A stretch of 64,000 bases of DNA from Argopecten irradians (GCF_041381155.1 NC_091134.1:1422001-1486000), one strand, 5' to 3'; numbered from the stretch's first letter, positions 1 through 28,060 are shown. The notes: generated by a model not told the origin, from the sequence alone. Numbers and translations are program-made.

Positions 1-1543
1 GTTAGAAATATTTTTGAAATCGTATAATTAAGATAAATGTCACACACGCACACGCTACCATGGCAGTAACACAGCATTTAAAGTGAAAAAAAACCTCGAG
101 ATTGATTGATGACGAGATTTGCAGCTGTCGTAAATGTTTACGCAGAGTTTGTATATGGGTTTCATTTAGATCTGGATTGGCTTTGTTTTGGCAAAAGTTA
201 CAGATTTGTAAACACAACTGTAAAACAAGTCGTCGCTGTTTGAAGGACTTTTTACATTGTGTAATACCGGTATTGTAAGTAGTTTTACTATTAACGCCAA
301 TCAGAGTCAAGTAGCATGACTTAAGAAGACGTTAATATGGAATAAAACATTAAATAAAGAAATAAGTTGAAAAAATATCTATTCATTCATATGTGCCCTG
401 TTTCCTTCCTTATGTGTCAATTTTGGTACTTTATGCTCCTACGTAGCGCTCAGCATAGATGGAGTTTGACAACTGGTTTGTCCGTTGTTAGTATAATGTG
501 ACCGATTGGGGTGTGCTGCTTGGTGTCTTCTGTTTGTAGGACGATGATCTAACCAACAGGCAATCATTGATAAATATATTTGGGAATATCATACAGCCAT
601 TCATCTTGTATGCTATTAAATACTTAGTTATTTCCTGCGTCGAAAATAAAAATGTGAAACTTCTGTCCAAATTCACACAAATTCTGCAGAAAAAAATAGA
701 ATTTATTCTTGTATATAATTTGGTTTGGTTTGGTTGTTAGTTTTAACGCCCCATTAATACTCAGGGTCATTTAAGCACGGCCTGTCGGTATTTGTGTGTG
801 AATATATATGTATTGGGATGCTTGGGTAGAGTCGTGTTGTGTTTCCTTGTAATAGTGAATTATTGTCCCTTTTATAGTACTATCACAAAACAAATACACT
901 CCACTCGTTGACGAATTTCAGTTTAGAAAACAAACCAGGAATGGGAGGACTTTGGTGACATTGACCTAACTCACATTTATTTGCTTGTTTTCACATTAAG
1001 TACAATTAGAACAAAACATAAATTTCATTTGTTGTTTGACCGCTGGTATTACAATAAACTCTAAAATGTAACGTTTAGAATAGCATTCAGTTTGACCCGA
1101 CCCTTCGGTATCTATGCTGACCACTGATACCTCTCCGTAGTATCTGCTTTTGTTTCCAATTGGAACGCTACTTTTAGCAGGAAACAAAGGTAGATTGTAA
1201 TTAATGTAATTCATAAACCACATACGGACAGATCGTATGATTTATGGCGTAGTAATCTGGCCAGTCAACAGATGTTTCTCTCGATTGTAACCAGGGAGGA
1301 AACCGAACCCTGGCTCAGAACATCAAACGGCACGAACCTGTAACCAAAGCTACAACGTCACACCTGTCAACCTGATGTAAAATAAAGCGTCTTGCAAAGG
1401 TTTTTGATAAAAATAACCAGTGTATTTAGGACAAGGTGTCACCGTATCTTGGGGCCGATACTGGGAAGATGGAGCATGAATATATTTAGTGGAATATAAC
1501 CATAAAAGATGGAAAGGAGTTGTTATTTTGTGTAAGCAGCAGG
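1..1543. other. intergenic, with SINE-like fragments
   Basis: No convincing exon is seen; the open frames here are short and lack splice or family support. Two stretches look like fragments of a dispersed mollusc repeat. Around 462-530 the sequence resembles the block near 14010-14055 (shared core GTATAATG/AGGACCGGATGGGGTG-like). Around 718-800 there is a minus-orientation copy of the tail module, with TTAACGCCCCATTAATACTC followed by GGGTCATTTAAG and an ACGGCC motif. The same tail module, in direct orientation, is the core of the 66-bp array at 53.3 kb. Confidence 0.5.
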
Positions 1544-3864
1544 ATGAGATACGTGGCTTTGATGGTTGTCTTCTACATCATAAATGGGCAACAACGTAGG
1601 TTATCTATATATCATTACTGTTTTCTAATTAATTTTATCATATAATCCGCCTGATACCCAGTGATTTCGCCCGTGTAATAATTTTTTGCAATTGGACTAG
1701 TGTAATATGACCTGGAGCGATTTTCATTGGCTGGGAATTCATTGTGACGTCAAACAGAACAAATAAATGACGTCTGGAAAAATGACGTGACGTCAGGATG
1801 ACGAGGACGGCGGGACAAAATTTTCAGCCTCTGATTGATTTTCGGAATACATTTAAAGTTAACTTCTTTGTTATGTAGGTATTTGTAGATATGTGATAAA
1901 AAGTATCTTAAATTTGTCTTCATTTCATATGAGATTTTATATACTCGTCTCGAAGATTTAATTTTTGCTCGCCAAGGCTCGCAAAAAATAAAAACTTCTT
2001 AGACTCGTTTCATAAATTCTCATATGAAATGAACACTCATGTAAGATCATATATGTATCTTGAATAGTTTTGAATCAAAAAACAATAAGGAAAACCTTAT
2101 GGCATGCCATTAATAAATTAATAGTATGTATGTGAAATTATACTGTATATAATGTCTTATTTCCAGCTCATACCAATATGTTGGGAAGGGACTTCGTTCT
2201 ATCATTTAACCGGAATGCGTATAGAAACGACACCACGAGGTTGCGGATAATGAACGATAAAAAAGACCAGGTCACCGTCACTGTTTATAGAGCTTCCGGG
2301 TCAGAGGTCACTAAATCAAATGAAAGGTCTGCAATCATTGAACATCACCTCCGGACAACCTGCCAACAGACGTTTACCACTGGAGACTGCATAGTACGAA
2401 TAACAAGCGTCCAGGAAGTTCGGATGACAGTTCTCGATATTATGGACGGGGAGATATTTTATTTCGTGATCCCACTTGATAAAGCTGGAAAAGAACATCT
2501 TATTTCTACTAGTTTGATGTACGGTAACTTCACGTGTGATCTCATAACTATCTATCCAGCAACTGAATTCTACTTCTCTGTCGACAGCCATACTGATGTA
2601 ACGTTTGCGAACAAATCACGATTTTGTAATCATGGCAAATGTCATGTTCCGGTTCAGCACGAAAACGCTTTGTTACAGCTCAAAAGTTCAAAGGACATGA
2701 CTGGAATGAAAATGACAAGCAACAAGCCGTGTGTTATGTCATGCGGTGGTGTCGTATCCAATGGACGGATTTTTACAAATCAGCTTCCTTCCATAGGGAT
2801 GTACGGCATATCATATCAAACATGGCCGACCCAATTTCAAGGTTTTGTAAGTCTGACGTCACGATGCAATAATACACATGTGCACGTGCATGGATCATCA
2901 AATCAAACCATCGACCTTGACCACGGAGGTCACACCGATGTGACTGTGTTAGCACAAGAAATCGTTATGATATCAAGTGATAAACCAATAATGGCGATAC
3001 AGATGTGGAGCATGCGCGGTGTCATACACAGACTGACCCTACTTCCGGCCGCCACAGTAAACCATACTTGTGCGGATCACGTGCAACCGACAAAGGTACA
3101 CATAATTGTCTATGTTTGATTAATGCATTTAAACGTTCGAATACTGATATAAATTTATTGGTTTTGATTTGAGAATCGATATTATTGACACTTTTATTAT
3201 TTAAGACATCCTTTTTTGCAATTTTGCAATAAAAATATTTTATCTTTAGCCGGTAAAACGGTATGTATTATTGGAATTTCAGCGATTATTTGATTTATAA
3301 GAGCACTCAAGTTTTCTCCCTTGTAGTTGCTTTCTCGTTCACGGATGACAGCATTTACAAACTGATATAACACTTAAAATCTTAAGAATTTATGTTGCAT
3401 GACAGACGTCTGATGTTTTATGAAGCTAATAAATTTGTTTTGTTTCCATACAGTCACCTCTATGCCTGTGTCCATGTCCAAACACCGCCAGTTATTCATT
3501 GCCTGCCGACCTCGACAGCAAACTTCAGAAGCTACGGGAACTGTCTGTGAACAAGTCGGCCTTGTCATCTACCCGTAGGAGGAAACACAGTGCTTACGAC
3601 GGTCGTACGTCGGCCCAGGGGATTGGCATTGTCGGTGTGACGCTGCTGTGTGTGGTAGTGATATTCATTATAGTCCTAGACATACCGAACTTGTTAGAAC
3701 AGTATCAGGCTATCCGACAGAATCTCACTGGAAATGCATCTGGTCATTTTGATGAACAATGCGCTCCGAGGTTTCTATGGAGACGCAGTAAGCTTATTCA
3801 CGTCCTCAAATCTGAATCCAGTGCAGCCATATCAAATGCCGATACGGACAAAGGAGATTGTTAG
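1544..3864 (+). CDS. IgGFc-binding-domain type I membrane protein
   Basis: Three coding exons: 1544-1595, 2167-3095, 3454-3864 (463 aa). Exon 1 encodes a signal peptide (MRYVALMVVFYIINGQQ) and ends on a GTAGGT donor. Phase 1 joins it to exon 2 to give PHTNMLGRDFVLSFNRN, the usual start of an IgGFc-binding N-terminal domain. Exon 2 carries the whole single domain to about residue 327 (motifs CVMSCGGVVSNGRIF, QLPSIGMYG, KPIMAIQMWS). Exon 3 (phase 0) gives a CLCPCP cysteine cluster, a short helical region, a basic RRRKHSAYDGR stretch, a hydrophobic segment (IGIVGVTLLCVVVIFIIVL) and a ~60-aa tail with an NLT sequon. Related IgGFc-binding proteins are secreted mucin-associated or cell-surface proteins; the ligand here is unknown. 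I recall the cysteine-cluster/SA-D-R-SA-IG/TM tail from many bivalve surface proteins, but could not search. An upstream non-coding exon is possible. Confidence 0.82.
1743..1797. promoter_or_regulatory. cluster of CRE-like TGACGT motifs
   Basis: Within intron 1 of the IgGFc-domain gene there are two perfect TGACGTCA palindromes (about 1743 and 1789) with further TGACGT cores between them. CREB/ATF factors bind this motif. The motifs may simply belong to a transposon remnant, since the intron also holds the foldback at about 1918-2032. Function is a guess. Confidence 0.3.
1918..2032. repeat. foldback hairpin in intron 1
   Basis: Imperfect inverted repeat of about 55-bp arms. The left arm starts TTCATTTCATATGAGA and runs to TTTTTGCTCGCC. 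The right arm starts GGCTCGCAAAAAAT and ends TCTCATATGAAATGAA. It looks like a small non-autonomous foldback element. Confidence 0.65.
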
Positions 3865-4006
3865 TATAGTAAATAACAGATTTACGATGTTTTGATAATC
3901 TTTATTTATGGTAGAATATTATTGCATACGACCTTTGCACAAACTGCTATATTTAATCTTGAAGACACTATTCCAGAAATATTGCGAAAAGTTTTTGTCG
4001 TTTGTA

Positions 4007-4012
4007 AATAAA
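4007..4012 (+). terminator. poly(A) signal, IgGFc-domain gene
   Basis: AATAAA lies about 143 bp after the stop codon at 3862-3864 and is the first canonical signal downstream in this orientation. Confidence 0.5.
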
Positions 4013-4458
4013 TGCAATGGATTTAAACAGGTGCTATGATAATTTAATTTGACCCAGCATTCTTCAACAGGGAGTTCCGCCATTGCAAGAAGACTTAACA
4101 AGAATAAACCGCAGCTTTCGAAAATAATCATTCAAAACCTCAACACATTTTATCCAGGTGATGTCCTTAAATGACCTAAGATGTTGATAGGACGTTAAAA
4201 TTAATCAACAACCAACCCACATAAACTAGTATAAACTACCAAATCCATGGCACCAGTAACAGTTAGTCGATAGACCATTATCTTTAAGACTGCCAGGTTT
4301 ATATTACAACTAAAAGGTCAAACGTTTTCAATGTCATGACGGCTGATTTTTAAAACTATTTACAGGGTTTTATAACGGAGCGTCTGTCTACAACTGGCTA
4401 AGTGTATGGTTTGTTCAGTTTACACGTTTTAAGAACTTTGTTTTTTGTTTGACTAGTT

Positions 4459-4760
4459 AGTTTCTTTTTATTTGGCAAGACATCATACCCTTTATCTTTC
4501 TACAGAGATTACATTAATCTAGTTTTTTTTTTAAACTCGATTAATATAATCTTAGTAGAATAAAATCTAATATATCTGTAAAGGGTAGAATATCTTGCCA
4601 AATAAAAAGAAACGTGTGCATCGCTTCCAGAAGACTACAAGAAGATACAAAAAACCGTTTCTTTTTTTTTGCAATGGTTTTCTTTCATTTTTTTTATTCA
4701 ATCGGCATATAAAACCCGTATCTTAATATCTTCTTGTAGACTACTGAAAGCGATGTAAAA
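4459..4760. repeat. two abutting foldback elements
   Basis: Hairpin 1 (about 4459-4613) has arms around TTTCTTTTTATTTGGCAAGA and its complement TCTTGCCAAATAAAAAGAAA. Hairpin 2 (about 4616-4758) begins CATCGCTTCCAGAAGACTAC and ends with the complement of CATCGCTTTCAGTAGTCTAC. They fill the gap between the converging IgGFc-domain and GH9 A genes. Confidence 0.65.
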
Positions 4761-5252
4761 AGAATAAATATTTACCGATCAGTTATTTTGTTGTCTGATA
4801 GTCAGTATCGACTATTGCCCGTCAACAATTACAATTTTGAAATGTTTCCTCCATATGCATAGGTAAATTGAATGTTTTCACTGGTGACTATTATCATTTG
4901 AAGGTTAATATGTATGAATCCAGCTAAACTAGCAGGTACCCTTACTAGTACTTTCATTACTTAGATATTATAGAGCAACTTCGAACTAGTAGATTCAATG
5001 TAAACATTTAGTCTTATTGGCTTTATCATTGCTTTGATCATATTACCGTTTATTAAGCAACGGATTCACAATAAAATAATGGTAATTATGATAAACGTGA
5101 TATATTGTAGATTTAAAACTTAATGGTTCTGCAATTTGTTTTTTTTGTAATATTCACGACAAATAAAATAAAAAAAACTTATATATTGTGTAGTATGAAT
5201 TGTGAAGTACAGATTAGGAAATACATAATTGTTAATTGTTAGACAAATAGAT
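4761..5252. other. intergenic, AT-rich, nothing recognised
   Basis: This interval separates the converging 3' ends of the IgGFc-domain gene and GH9 A. No coding pattern or named repeat was recognised beyond A/T runs. Confidence 0.4.
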
Positions 5253-5258
5253 TTTATT
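5253..5258 (-). terminator. poly(A) signal, GH9 A
   Basis: TTTATT on the plus strand is AATAAA on the minus strand, 14-19 bases past the TAA at 5272-5274. Confidence 0.6.
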
Positions 5259-5271
5259 TAAAAAAAAAAAA

Positions 5272-12182
<6,911 letters not shown>

Positions 12183-13401
12183 CCTCAACTGAAAATTGAA
12201 TTCGAGTTGCATGGTAAAATCTTATCTTTTGGAGTGAATACTGTAGGTTTATTATGTTTAGATAAAATTCCAAGAGGTGAATGACTTTGTAGTAATATGC
12301 CATTTTCATGATGTCAAAGGTAATTCTTTTAATAACATATGTGGTTCTTGCCGTTTTTAGCGTTCTTTAAAGGAGTTTTTGATGCATGCTGACAAGGAGT
12401 TCATTAGTTAATTCCCGAAGGTCGACCTGGTGATATCCCTAAGTTGTTCGCGAGTCCCGCCTCAACTATAACAGTTTGTTTGCAGGATTCTCGTCAGATG
12501 GAATCAATGAAAAAATGGGAAAACGGACCGGTCGTCTCAACATGACACAATGAAATTGTAAAAGACTTTTAGGTTGGATAGACAGAAGTTTTTTAAGCGC
12601 ATAGTCATGCAGTTACAAGTATCCTAATGTACACTTCAGAGGAAGTTACACCGGAGGGCTTTTATTAAATGGTAGTGGAGAAACAAAAACACAAAAAAAA
12701 AATAAAAAAAAAATATCGAAATAATTATCGTTTGTTCGTCTTGAAGTCGGCGAAGAAAATGAGGTCACAATTCCAAGTGACAGCTCGGGGATTAATATGG
12801 AAGTTGCATGACATATGACGGTGTTGTTATATGTTTTAAATCACACTATCAATATCCAAAAGTATATTGAAATATTCGATACAAATATATGAACTGTTGT
12901 TGCAAGATATTTGACATATTTCAGGCTGCCAACGTCCCCATACATCAAGCGCGGATTGTAACCAACTTTAGTGAAATGGAGCACAGAAAGCATTACCATT
13001 GAGAATGTATAGGGATAAACTTAAATAAGAATGACAAACAAACGGACTGACGTAAGTTTTGAGAGTGTGGCAAAATATCTCTCCAGAATTCAAAGGAACG
13101 CTTCAATTGTTTAACTCGTTTTCAAAGAGACGATGAAACTTTATAGTTACTGAGGGTATACTTATTAAGAAGTATCGGTTTTTATTCCTTCGTTTTCGAA
13201 TCAGTATATGATATAACGATGGAATTACCATTAAACGACGAAATAATTTTGCTGACGTATAGTTTGGACAAGTAAATCTGTTCTTAATTGCATTAGTTTT
13301 TGCGAAAAAAAAACCCGAAATAAACTTAAAGCTATCTTAGTGTACAGATATGTTCCCAGGTTCATAGAAAGTCATGAATCATAAGATTTGCGAGTACTTA
13401 C

Positions 13402-13441
13402 GTGAGATGTGACACACTCCAAGACGACGGCTACACAGAGA
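13402..13441 (-). other. probable 5' non-coding exon of GH9 A
   Basis: On the minus strand a strong donor (CTCAC|GTAAGTAC) ends a short leader beginning about 25-30 bases after a TATA box. It can splice to the TTTTCAG acceptor that opens the first coding exon at 12188. The exact transcription start is inferred. Confidence 0.55.
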
Positions 13442-13463
13442 CAATAAGGCCTTCACCAGCACA

Positions 13464-13474
13464 GATATATATAA
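13464..13474 (-). promoter_or_regulatory. TATA box, GH9 A promoter
   Basis: The minus strand reads CTTATATATATCTG. It is placed correctly relative to the proposed leader exon. GH9 B has the same arrangement (TATA, short leader, GTAAG donor, long 5' intron). Confidence 0.55.
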
Positions 13475-13899
13475 GTTGTCGATGTCCTTATCTAATGGAA
13501 TTCTTACGTTGCATTGAAAAGTTGAAGATCTAGGTCGTTTTATCAGTTGATAATGATGTCCTTTAATCGCCTACATAAGAATGAACAAACTTGTCCGGTA
13601 CATCCAGGTCCCAACGACGGTTATATACCAGTACTCGAGGAGAAAGTTTCAATCAGTGCATTAAGTACATTATGCCCATCGTCCTTTAGGTTCATCTCTT
13701 ATGTTTACTGATGTAAATTTTAGCTTACTTGTATGATTCTTTTGTCTCTTTGTGATAGGTTCCACTGTATAGTGTAATACCACTGGAACGGATGCTGCGA
13801 AGGGAATTAACGTCTCGGACACCTTTGTAGTCTCTATTTTTTCCCTTACATGTCTATTTTTTCCCTTACGTGTCACTATTTGGCTGTTGAGTTGAGTGT

Positions 13900-14350
13900 T
13901 CGTCCCCACGAGGAGAGTTTTGGGTTCTGTACCTGGCCGAGACGCGCCATAGTCGGTAGGGTAATAGATTGTGCTGCTACATTGTACTCAGTATACCCTG
14001 TGAATACCGGTTCGCACGTTGTCAGTATAATAGGACCGGATGGGGTGCGTTGTCAGCAATCATAAAAGGCAAGAGTCCTACATTTATAAGAAAACCTAAC
14101 ATGGATTTACAGCAGCCTTTCAAATAATACAGACTTTCACACACATCTGTGGTCGGTTGGGTTTATAGTTACAGCTTCAGGCATGGAAAGACGGCATCCT
14201 CTTTATGCAATGTGTTTTGTGTCAATGGCTATTGCGAGGATTGTGCTGGGTCTACTTTTAATAATGAAAGTACATTGCATACCCGTGAGTCCGTTCTAAA
14301 ATGTCCTTAGCTGATATAAGTTATTGGGCGTTTAACCTAATCAATCAACT
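13900..14350 (+). mobile_element. SINE-like dispersed repeat, degenerate
   Basis: A block around 14008-14055 (GGTTCGCACGTTGTCAGTAT, then AGGACCGGATGGGGTG) resembles the block near 462-530. About 270 bp on, a tail module AAATGTCCTTAGCTGA...TTGGGCGTTTAACCTAATCA ends the unit. The tail (TTAATAGGACGTTAAAC-like) recurs at 718-800, 4160-4210 and in the 66-bp satellite, and belongs to a repeat family common in molluscs. The family name is not assigned. Confidence 0.5.
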
Positions 14351-14635
14351 ACCCAGAACATCGAACATCAGCTGTTCAAATTAGGCTGTCTATGGGGGAA
14401 TTCTGTAATTACTGTTGCCTAAGCTCTAGGTGCTCAAATATAATGCTTTAGAATCTTAATGCTCAAATGAAAGCAAAAAGAGGGGTATTACAAGTCTTTG
14501 AAATCCGCAATATATTTTGTGTCTACACTTAGTCTACTTATAAGTTTTAACTCTACCAAATATGACTTTAAAACGTAAAGTAGCTTGCTTCTTGTAAACT
14601 GCAGTCTCCCAGAATTACACACCATGCAATGCACC

Positions 14636-15876
14636 CAACCAACACACCACATACACAGGTCGTCCCTAAATGACTTTACACACCACATACACAGGAGGCC
14701 GTCCCTAAATGACTTTACACACCACATACACAGGAGGCCGTCCCTTAATGACTTAACACACCACATACACAAAAGGCCGTCCCTTAATGACTTTACACAC
14801 CACATACACAGGAGGCCGTCCCTTAATGACTTTACACACCACATACACAGGAGGCCGTCCCTAAATGACTTTACACACCACATACACAGGAGGCCGTCCC
14901 TTAATGACTTTACACACCACATACACAGGAGGCCGTCCCTTAATGACTTTACACACCACATACACAGGAGGCCGTCCCTTAATGACTTTACACACCACAT
15001 ACACAAAAGGCCGTCCCTTAATGACTTAACACACCACATACACAAAAGGCCGTCCCTTAATGACTTTACACACCACATACACAGGAGGCCGTCCCTTAAT
15101 GACTTTACACACCACATACACAGGAGACCGTCCCTAAATGACTTTACACACCACATACACAGGAAGCCGTCCCTTAATGACTTTACAAACCACATACACA
15201 GGAAGCCGTACCTTAATGACTTTACACACCACATACACAGGAAGCCGTCCCTTAATGACTTTACACACCACATACACAGGAGGCCGTCCCTAAATGACTT
15301 TACACATACACAGGAGGCCGTCCCTTAATGACTTTACACACCACATACACAGGAGGCCGTCCCTTAATGACTTAACACACCACATACACAAAAGGCCGTC
15401 CCTTAATGACTTTACACACCACATACACAGGAGACCGTCCCTATATGACTTTACACACCACATACACAGGAAGCCGTCCCTTAATGACTTTACACACCAC
15501 ATACACAGGAGGCCGTCCCTTAATGACTTTACACACCACATACACAGGAGGCCGTCCCTTAATGACTTTACACACCACATACACAGGAGGCCGTCCCTTA
15601 ATGACTTTACACACCACATACACAGGAGGCCGTCCCTTAATGACTTTACACACCACATACACAGGAAGCCGTCCCTAAATGACTTTACACACCACATACA
15701 CAGGAGACCGTCCCTAAATGACTTTACAAACCACATACACATGAGGCCGTCCCTAAATGACAAACACACCATATACACAGTAGGCCGTCCCTAAATGACA
15801 TTACACATCACATACACAAAAGGCCGTCCCTAAATGACTTCAAACACCACATACACAGGAGGCCGTCCCTAAATAA
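14636..15876. repeat. 39-bp minisatellite array
   Basis: About 31 tandem copies of a 39-bp unit containing ACACACCACATACACAGGAG followed by GCCGTCCCTTAATGACTTT. Because 39 bp is 13 codons, long frames stay open on both strands (HHIHRRPSLNDFT plus strand, CVKSLRDGLLCMW minus strand). These are not supported as genes: no splice sites, start context or composition suggests coding. The unit overlaps in sequence with the 66-bp array at 53.3-55.5 kb and with the SINE-like tail. Confidence 0.93.
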
Positions 15877-17557
15877 CATATGACCACATGTGTATGTAGT
15901 ATTTTAAGAATTGGTCCTGAGTATGAAAGAACTGGTTCTTATTAAGATATTGTTTTATTGTTTTTCAATTATTTAGTCTAGTCTCATTCGAATCAGATTG
16001 CAAAAGAACTGTTTATTATTATAAAGGTATTATTTTACTGTTTTTGATTATTTTATCTTGTCTTATTAGACATAGTCTTGGTAACAAAGATCTAAAACAT
16101 ACATTTTTTTTAATAAATACTGACATATTAACTAATAGTAATAAATCAGCCGGTCAGTGAAAGGCAGGTGTCTTGTTACTATGCCCACACACTTTTTAAC
16201 CATATGATTCATCCTTGCTTTAGTCTGACCTGTTATGTAAGTATTTCCAACAAAATTACCAGGATATCGATTGTTACTGTTATATTCTCCCTAACACCAA
16301 CGCTAACCCTTATTTTCAAATTACACACGTCGTACAGGTCTATGGTATTGACGTAAACAAATGGCTGTCATGTCGGAGCATTCGAGATGGCGACCAAGGT
16401 CACGGGGCGGTACCAAGCAGTTTGATTGACAGCTGGGCATGGCTATCCGTCAATTGCAGCACTGATTTACTCCAATTGTACCTAACTGGTTCCATCGTCT
16501 TACGACACATAGAGATTACCGTAGCTTTACTAACGACCTTGACCTAGGTCACCAAAACATAAAGCGATAACATTTCTCAGTCTCAGAGTTTAAAAAATCG
16601 TGAACAGAGCAGGACGTTTGGGCTCCTCGACCATGTTTGTGCTGTAACATCATTCTAGACAATGGTGTGTGCCTCTGATAAGGTAATATAAAACTGTAGC
16701 CTGGAAAGGTTATACTCAAAATAAGGTTTTAGGTACTAACAGCAATGTTCAAAGTCACCGAATAAATGTTAATTTGTCTTTTTTTCTTTACTAGAGAGTT
16801 CGAGCGAAGAAACCTTATAAACAAGCAAGCTCCATGGTTATCATGTGCCTTAACTGGGTGAAAATTTTGTCATGCTAATTTGTCATCAGTAATTTATTGA
16901 AAACCACCATTTTTAATGAATTTAGCTGTGAAATCTTTCCAATGGTCAGATAAACCTATAAGATGCTTTATAACAACACTTTAGTTGGTAAATAACATAT
17001 CAAAAATTCTTCTTGATTATTGAGTATGAAAAATACAGCATATAATTCTTAAAGAGAAGCCTAAAAACGAGAGTTCACACCTACAAAAAACGTCTGTTTT
17101 AAATAGAATAAGCCGTTGGTAGGTCAAAAGCTAAATTGGTTTTAAAAATGGTTTACAATGTAAATGATTAATTTCATTGCTTTTCATACTATATCAGACT
17201 GTCTGATTGGCCGACTTTTTTTCGTCATACCTCAATGAAGAAGAAATCCGAGAATGGTGCGAAAACACGACGTTAGCGTTACGTTAAAATATAGACATCA
17301 TTGCGTATTGGTTTGGGAAAATATTCCCTTGGAAAATCACTGGAATCGTATGTTTAAACGTATTTTATTGTTTCAAGAAGTCACTAATTTTTAATTACAT
17401 CAGGCTGTGAAATTTTGTCTGCAAACTTTTGTGAGAATCCGCTATGTTTCTAAACTGGGTGAAATTAAAATAGTGACATCGATACTTTCATAAATAATCT
17501 AATAACTCTTTTTCGGTGAATAAATAAAAGAGTAAACCGACTGAAATTTTTAACGAA
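15877..17557. other. intergenic, between GH9 A and GH9 B
   Basis: No exon recognised. A degenerate direct repeat of about 90 bp is present at roughly 15940-16075 (a TATTGTTTTATTGTTTTTCA-like segment occurs twice). The remainder is AT-rich with nothing identifiable. Confidence 0.4.
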
Positions 17558-17563
17558 TTTATT
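17558..17563 (-). terminator. poly(A) signal, GH9 B
   Basis: The minus strand reads AATAAA, starting 22 bases past the stop at 17585-17587. The spacing is like that of GH9 A and supports the last-exon assignment. Confidence 0.6.
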
Positions 17564-17584
17564 TCAGCAACATAGATGTTTCTT

Positions 17585-26136
<8,552 letters not shown>

Positions 26137-26616
26137 AGTGAGTGAGCGTCTGCAATAACATCGATATGGGTAGTGAGAAACAATGGCCGAAAAACACCAC
26201 TGTTAAAGTATTATCTTGCTTAAATGAATGATGATACATTTAACGTAGCTTCATGTTATCGCATACCTCTGCAAATTAAAGTTTTTAATTTATTATTAAT
26301 ACCAACTGGAAAAATAAAAAACACGACTTTTGCTCAGTTCATGTCAACCGATGTAGTGCAAAACTTTCAACAGAGAAATATACAACAGATGTGTGTCGGT
26401 ATTTAACCCAACATTCACAAAGACGTTATTTAGAAGAAAAAAACACCTAGATATTAATTCCTAAGCAGGTACATTAACTTTGATGGTCTATTTGTTAAAT
26501 ATGATACTATCCTTACTTCAATGTACACAAACATATCCTATAATGTAAATGTGAATTGGTTAACGTTGGTTTATTAGTTTAGCGTCCTATTACATTTGAA
26601 TTAAAACTGTTCTTAC

Positions 26617-26652
26617 CTTCCAAGTCCTCTGTCCTATCGTTTACCAGCAATT
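26617..26652 (-). other. probable 5' non-coding exon of GH9 B
   Basis: A minus-strand leader ends at donor TTGGAAG|GTAAGAAC. It splices in principle to the TTATTGCAG acceptor at 26149, 13 bases before the ATG at 26136. The start is placed about 25-30 bases after the TATA box. Confidence 0.5.
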
Positions 26653-26676
26653 TTGGCAACTTTATCTAAGCAGTTT

Positions 26677-26685
26677 AATATATAG
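26677..26685 (-). promoter_or_regulatory. TATA box, GH9 B promoter
   Basis: The minus strand reads CCTATATATTAAAC. Position relative to the leader exon parallels the GH9 A promoter. Confidence 0.5.
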
Positions 26686-26689
26686 GCCA

Positions 26690-28060
26690 CGACGCTTATT
26701 GGAATGGTAACGGATGGCTATATAGATAGTCTGATTTTCCTGTCAATTTTAGGTCAACTGTTAACGATAGAGGTTATATTTGTTGTAGTATTTAAGGGAA
26801 AAAAGGAATTTTCTTATCAATTTTGATTTGAGTGTTTTTATCATATGTCAATCTTGCTTATAAACCAGAAACGGTTTTTTTACCGACTTTAGCTAAACTA
26901 GTGATATTTTACAATCCCATATATCATTTCTTAGGTGTTCTTTAACATAACATAAGTGTCTGCATCGAGCCAAACCTTACGTATAACTGTTGAGTTGTAA
27001 ATTGTATTTTGGCAAATAAAAGAAGTCCATAGGGTTCAGAACATATGTCTGTCACCAAATAGCCATGCCACGATGTTTAATAGTGTCTATACCATGTGTA
27101 AACGTTTGTTGGACCGGATTCGACTTTACAAAAGCATGCACATCATGTCCCTTATGACAATATCATGTAAATGACAGTTGTAGATTTTATCATTCAAACA
27201 GATTAACTGTATATAGGACGTAAAGTCTGATGTCCCAATACATAAATCAACCAACCTGCCACAAACGGTGTTATACCGTCACGAATTACTCATCAATGTC
27301 AAAATATTTCCAAATAGTTCACTTACAACATAAATAGTACATTAATTTTAACAAAACGTGTATGCCTCTGAATCCCCAGCCTTATTTAAGTACTATGAAT
27401 AGTAAGGAATGTTTATTTCTGATCGACCAATACGTATTTTGTGGGAATATTCAATAAGATGCTGTTAATTTGATAACTCTGAAAGTTGTTAGAGACGATG
27501 CGAAGTTTGATGGAGTTTCGTCAGTATTGGTTATTTTAGTTATAAAACAAAAGCTCTGATCGAATCGCTTTCCTGACGAGGAGTAGCACATCTCTTCTAA
27601 ACCTTCTTTGTCAATATGCAATAACATATATAAACATACTCTATCTATTCTCGGCCACAAAACCACCCAAAGATGCAAACTGAGAAGACTGTTGTGACGT
27701 TTAAAATGTTTGAATTCCGAGGTAAACAGCCTACATACGTGGAAATTTATACCGCATACCGCGAACAGATTACTTAACACCATGTTACGGAACTATGTCC
27801 GGCTTACGTTAACTATTTACACATCTGTCCATACTGATAAGTAGCTGGCCTCGACTGCCAATGTCAGAGATATTTACATGTGCAAACATCTCTATTTGAA
27901 GCGATGGCCATTTGAACTTTCGCTATCACGTGATCAAGTAGTGAAAGTTATTGGTTATACAACTGTTAATTACTTATTTTGTTAATGAATGTAAAGATCA
28001 ATAGTACGCTGTTTATGATTAAATTGTACACTTCTTCTTAGAATGTATCTAATTCTATTT
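26690..28060. other. intergenic, nothing recognised
   Basis: AT-rich sequence upstream of GH9 B. A short repeat-tail fragment (CAATACATAAATCAACCAACC, partial) lies near 27235-27255. The minus-strand frame at 27451-27783 has no family resemblance and no start or splice support. Confidence 0.4.

Noticed and set aside
12183-12212. Upstream in-frame ATG for GH9 A
   Set aside because: A TTTTCAG acceptor lies between it and the MLRLL start, and the signal peptide begins at the latter.
14488-15794. Frames of 160-260 codons on both strands in the 39-bp array
   Set aside because: Same cause (13-codon period). Both strands are equally open and neither has gene context.
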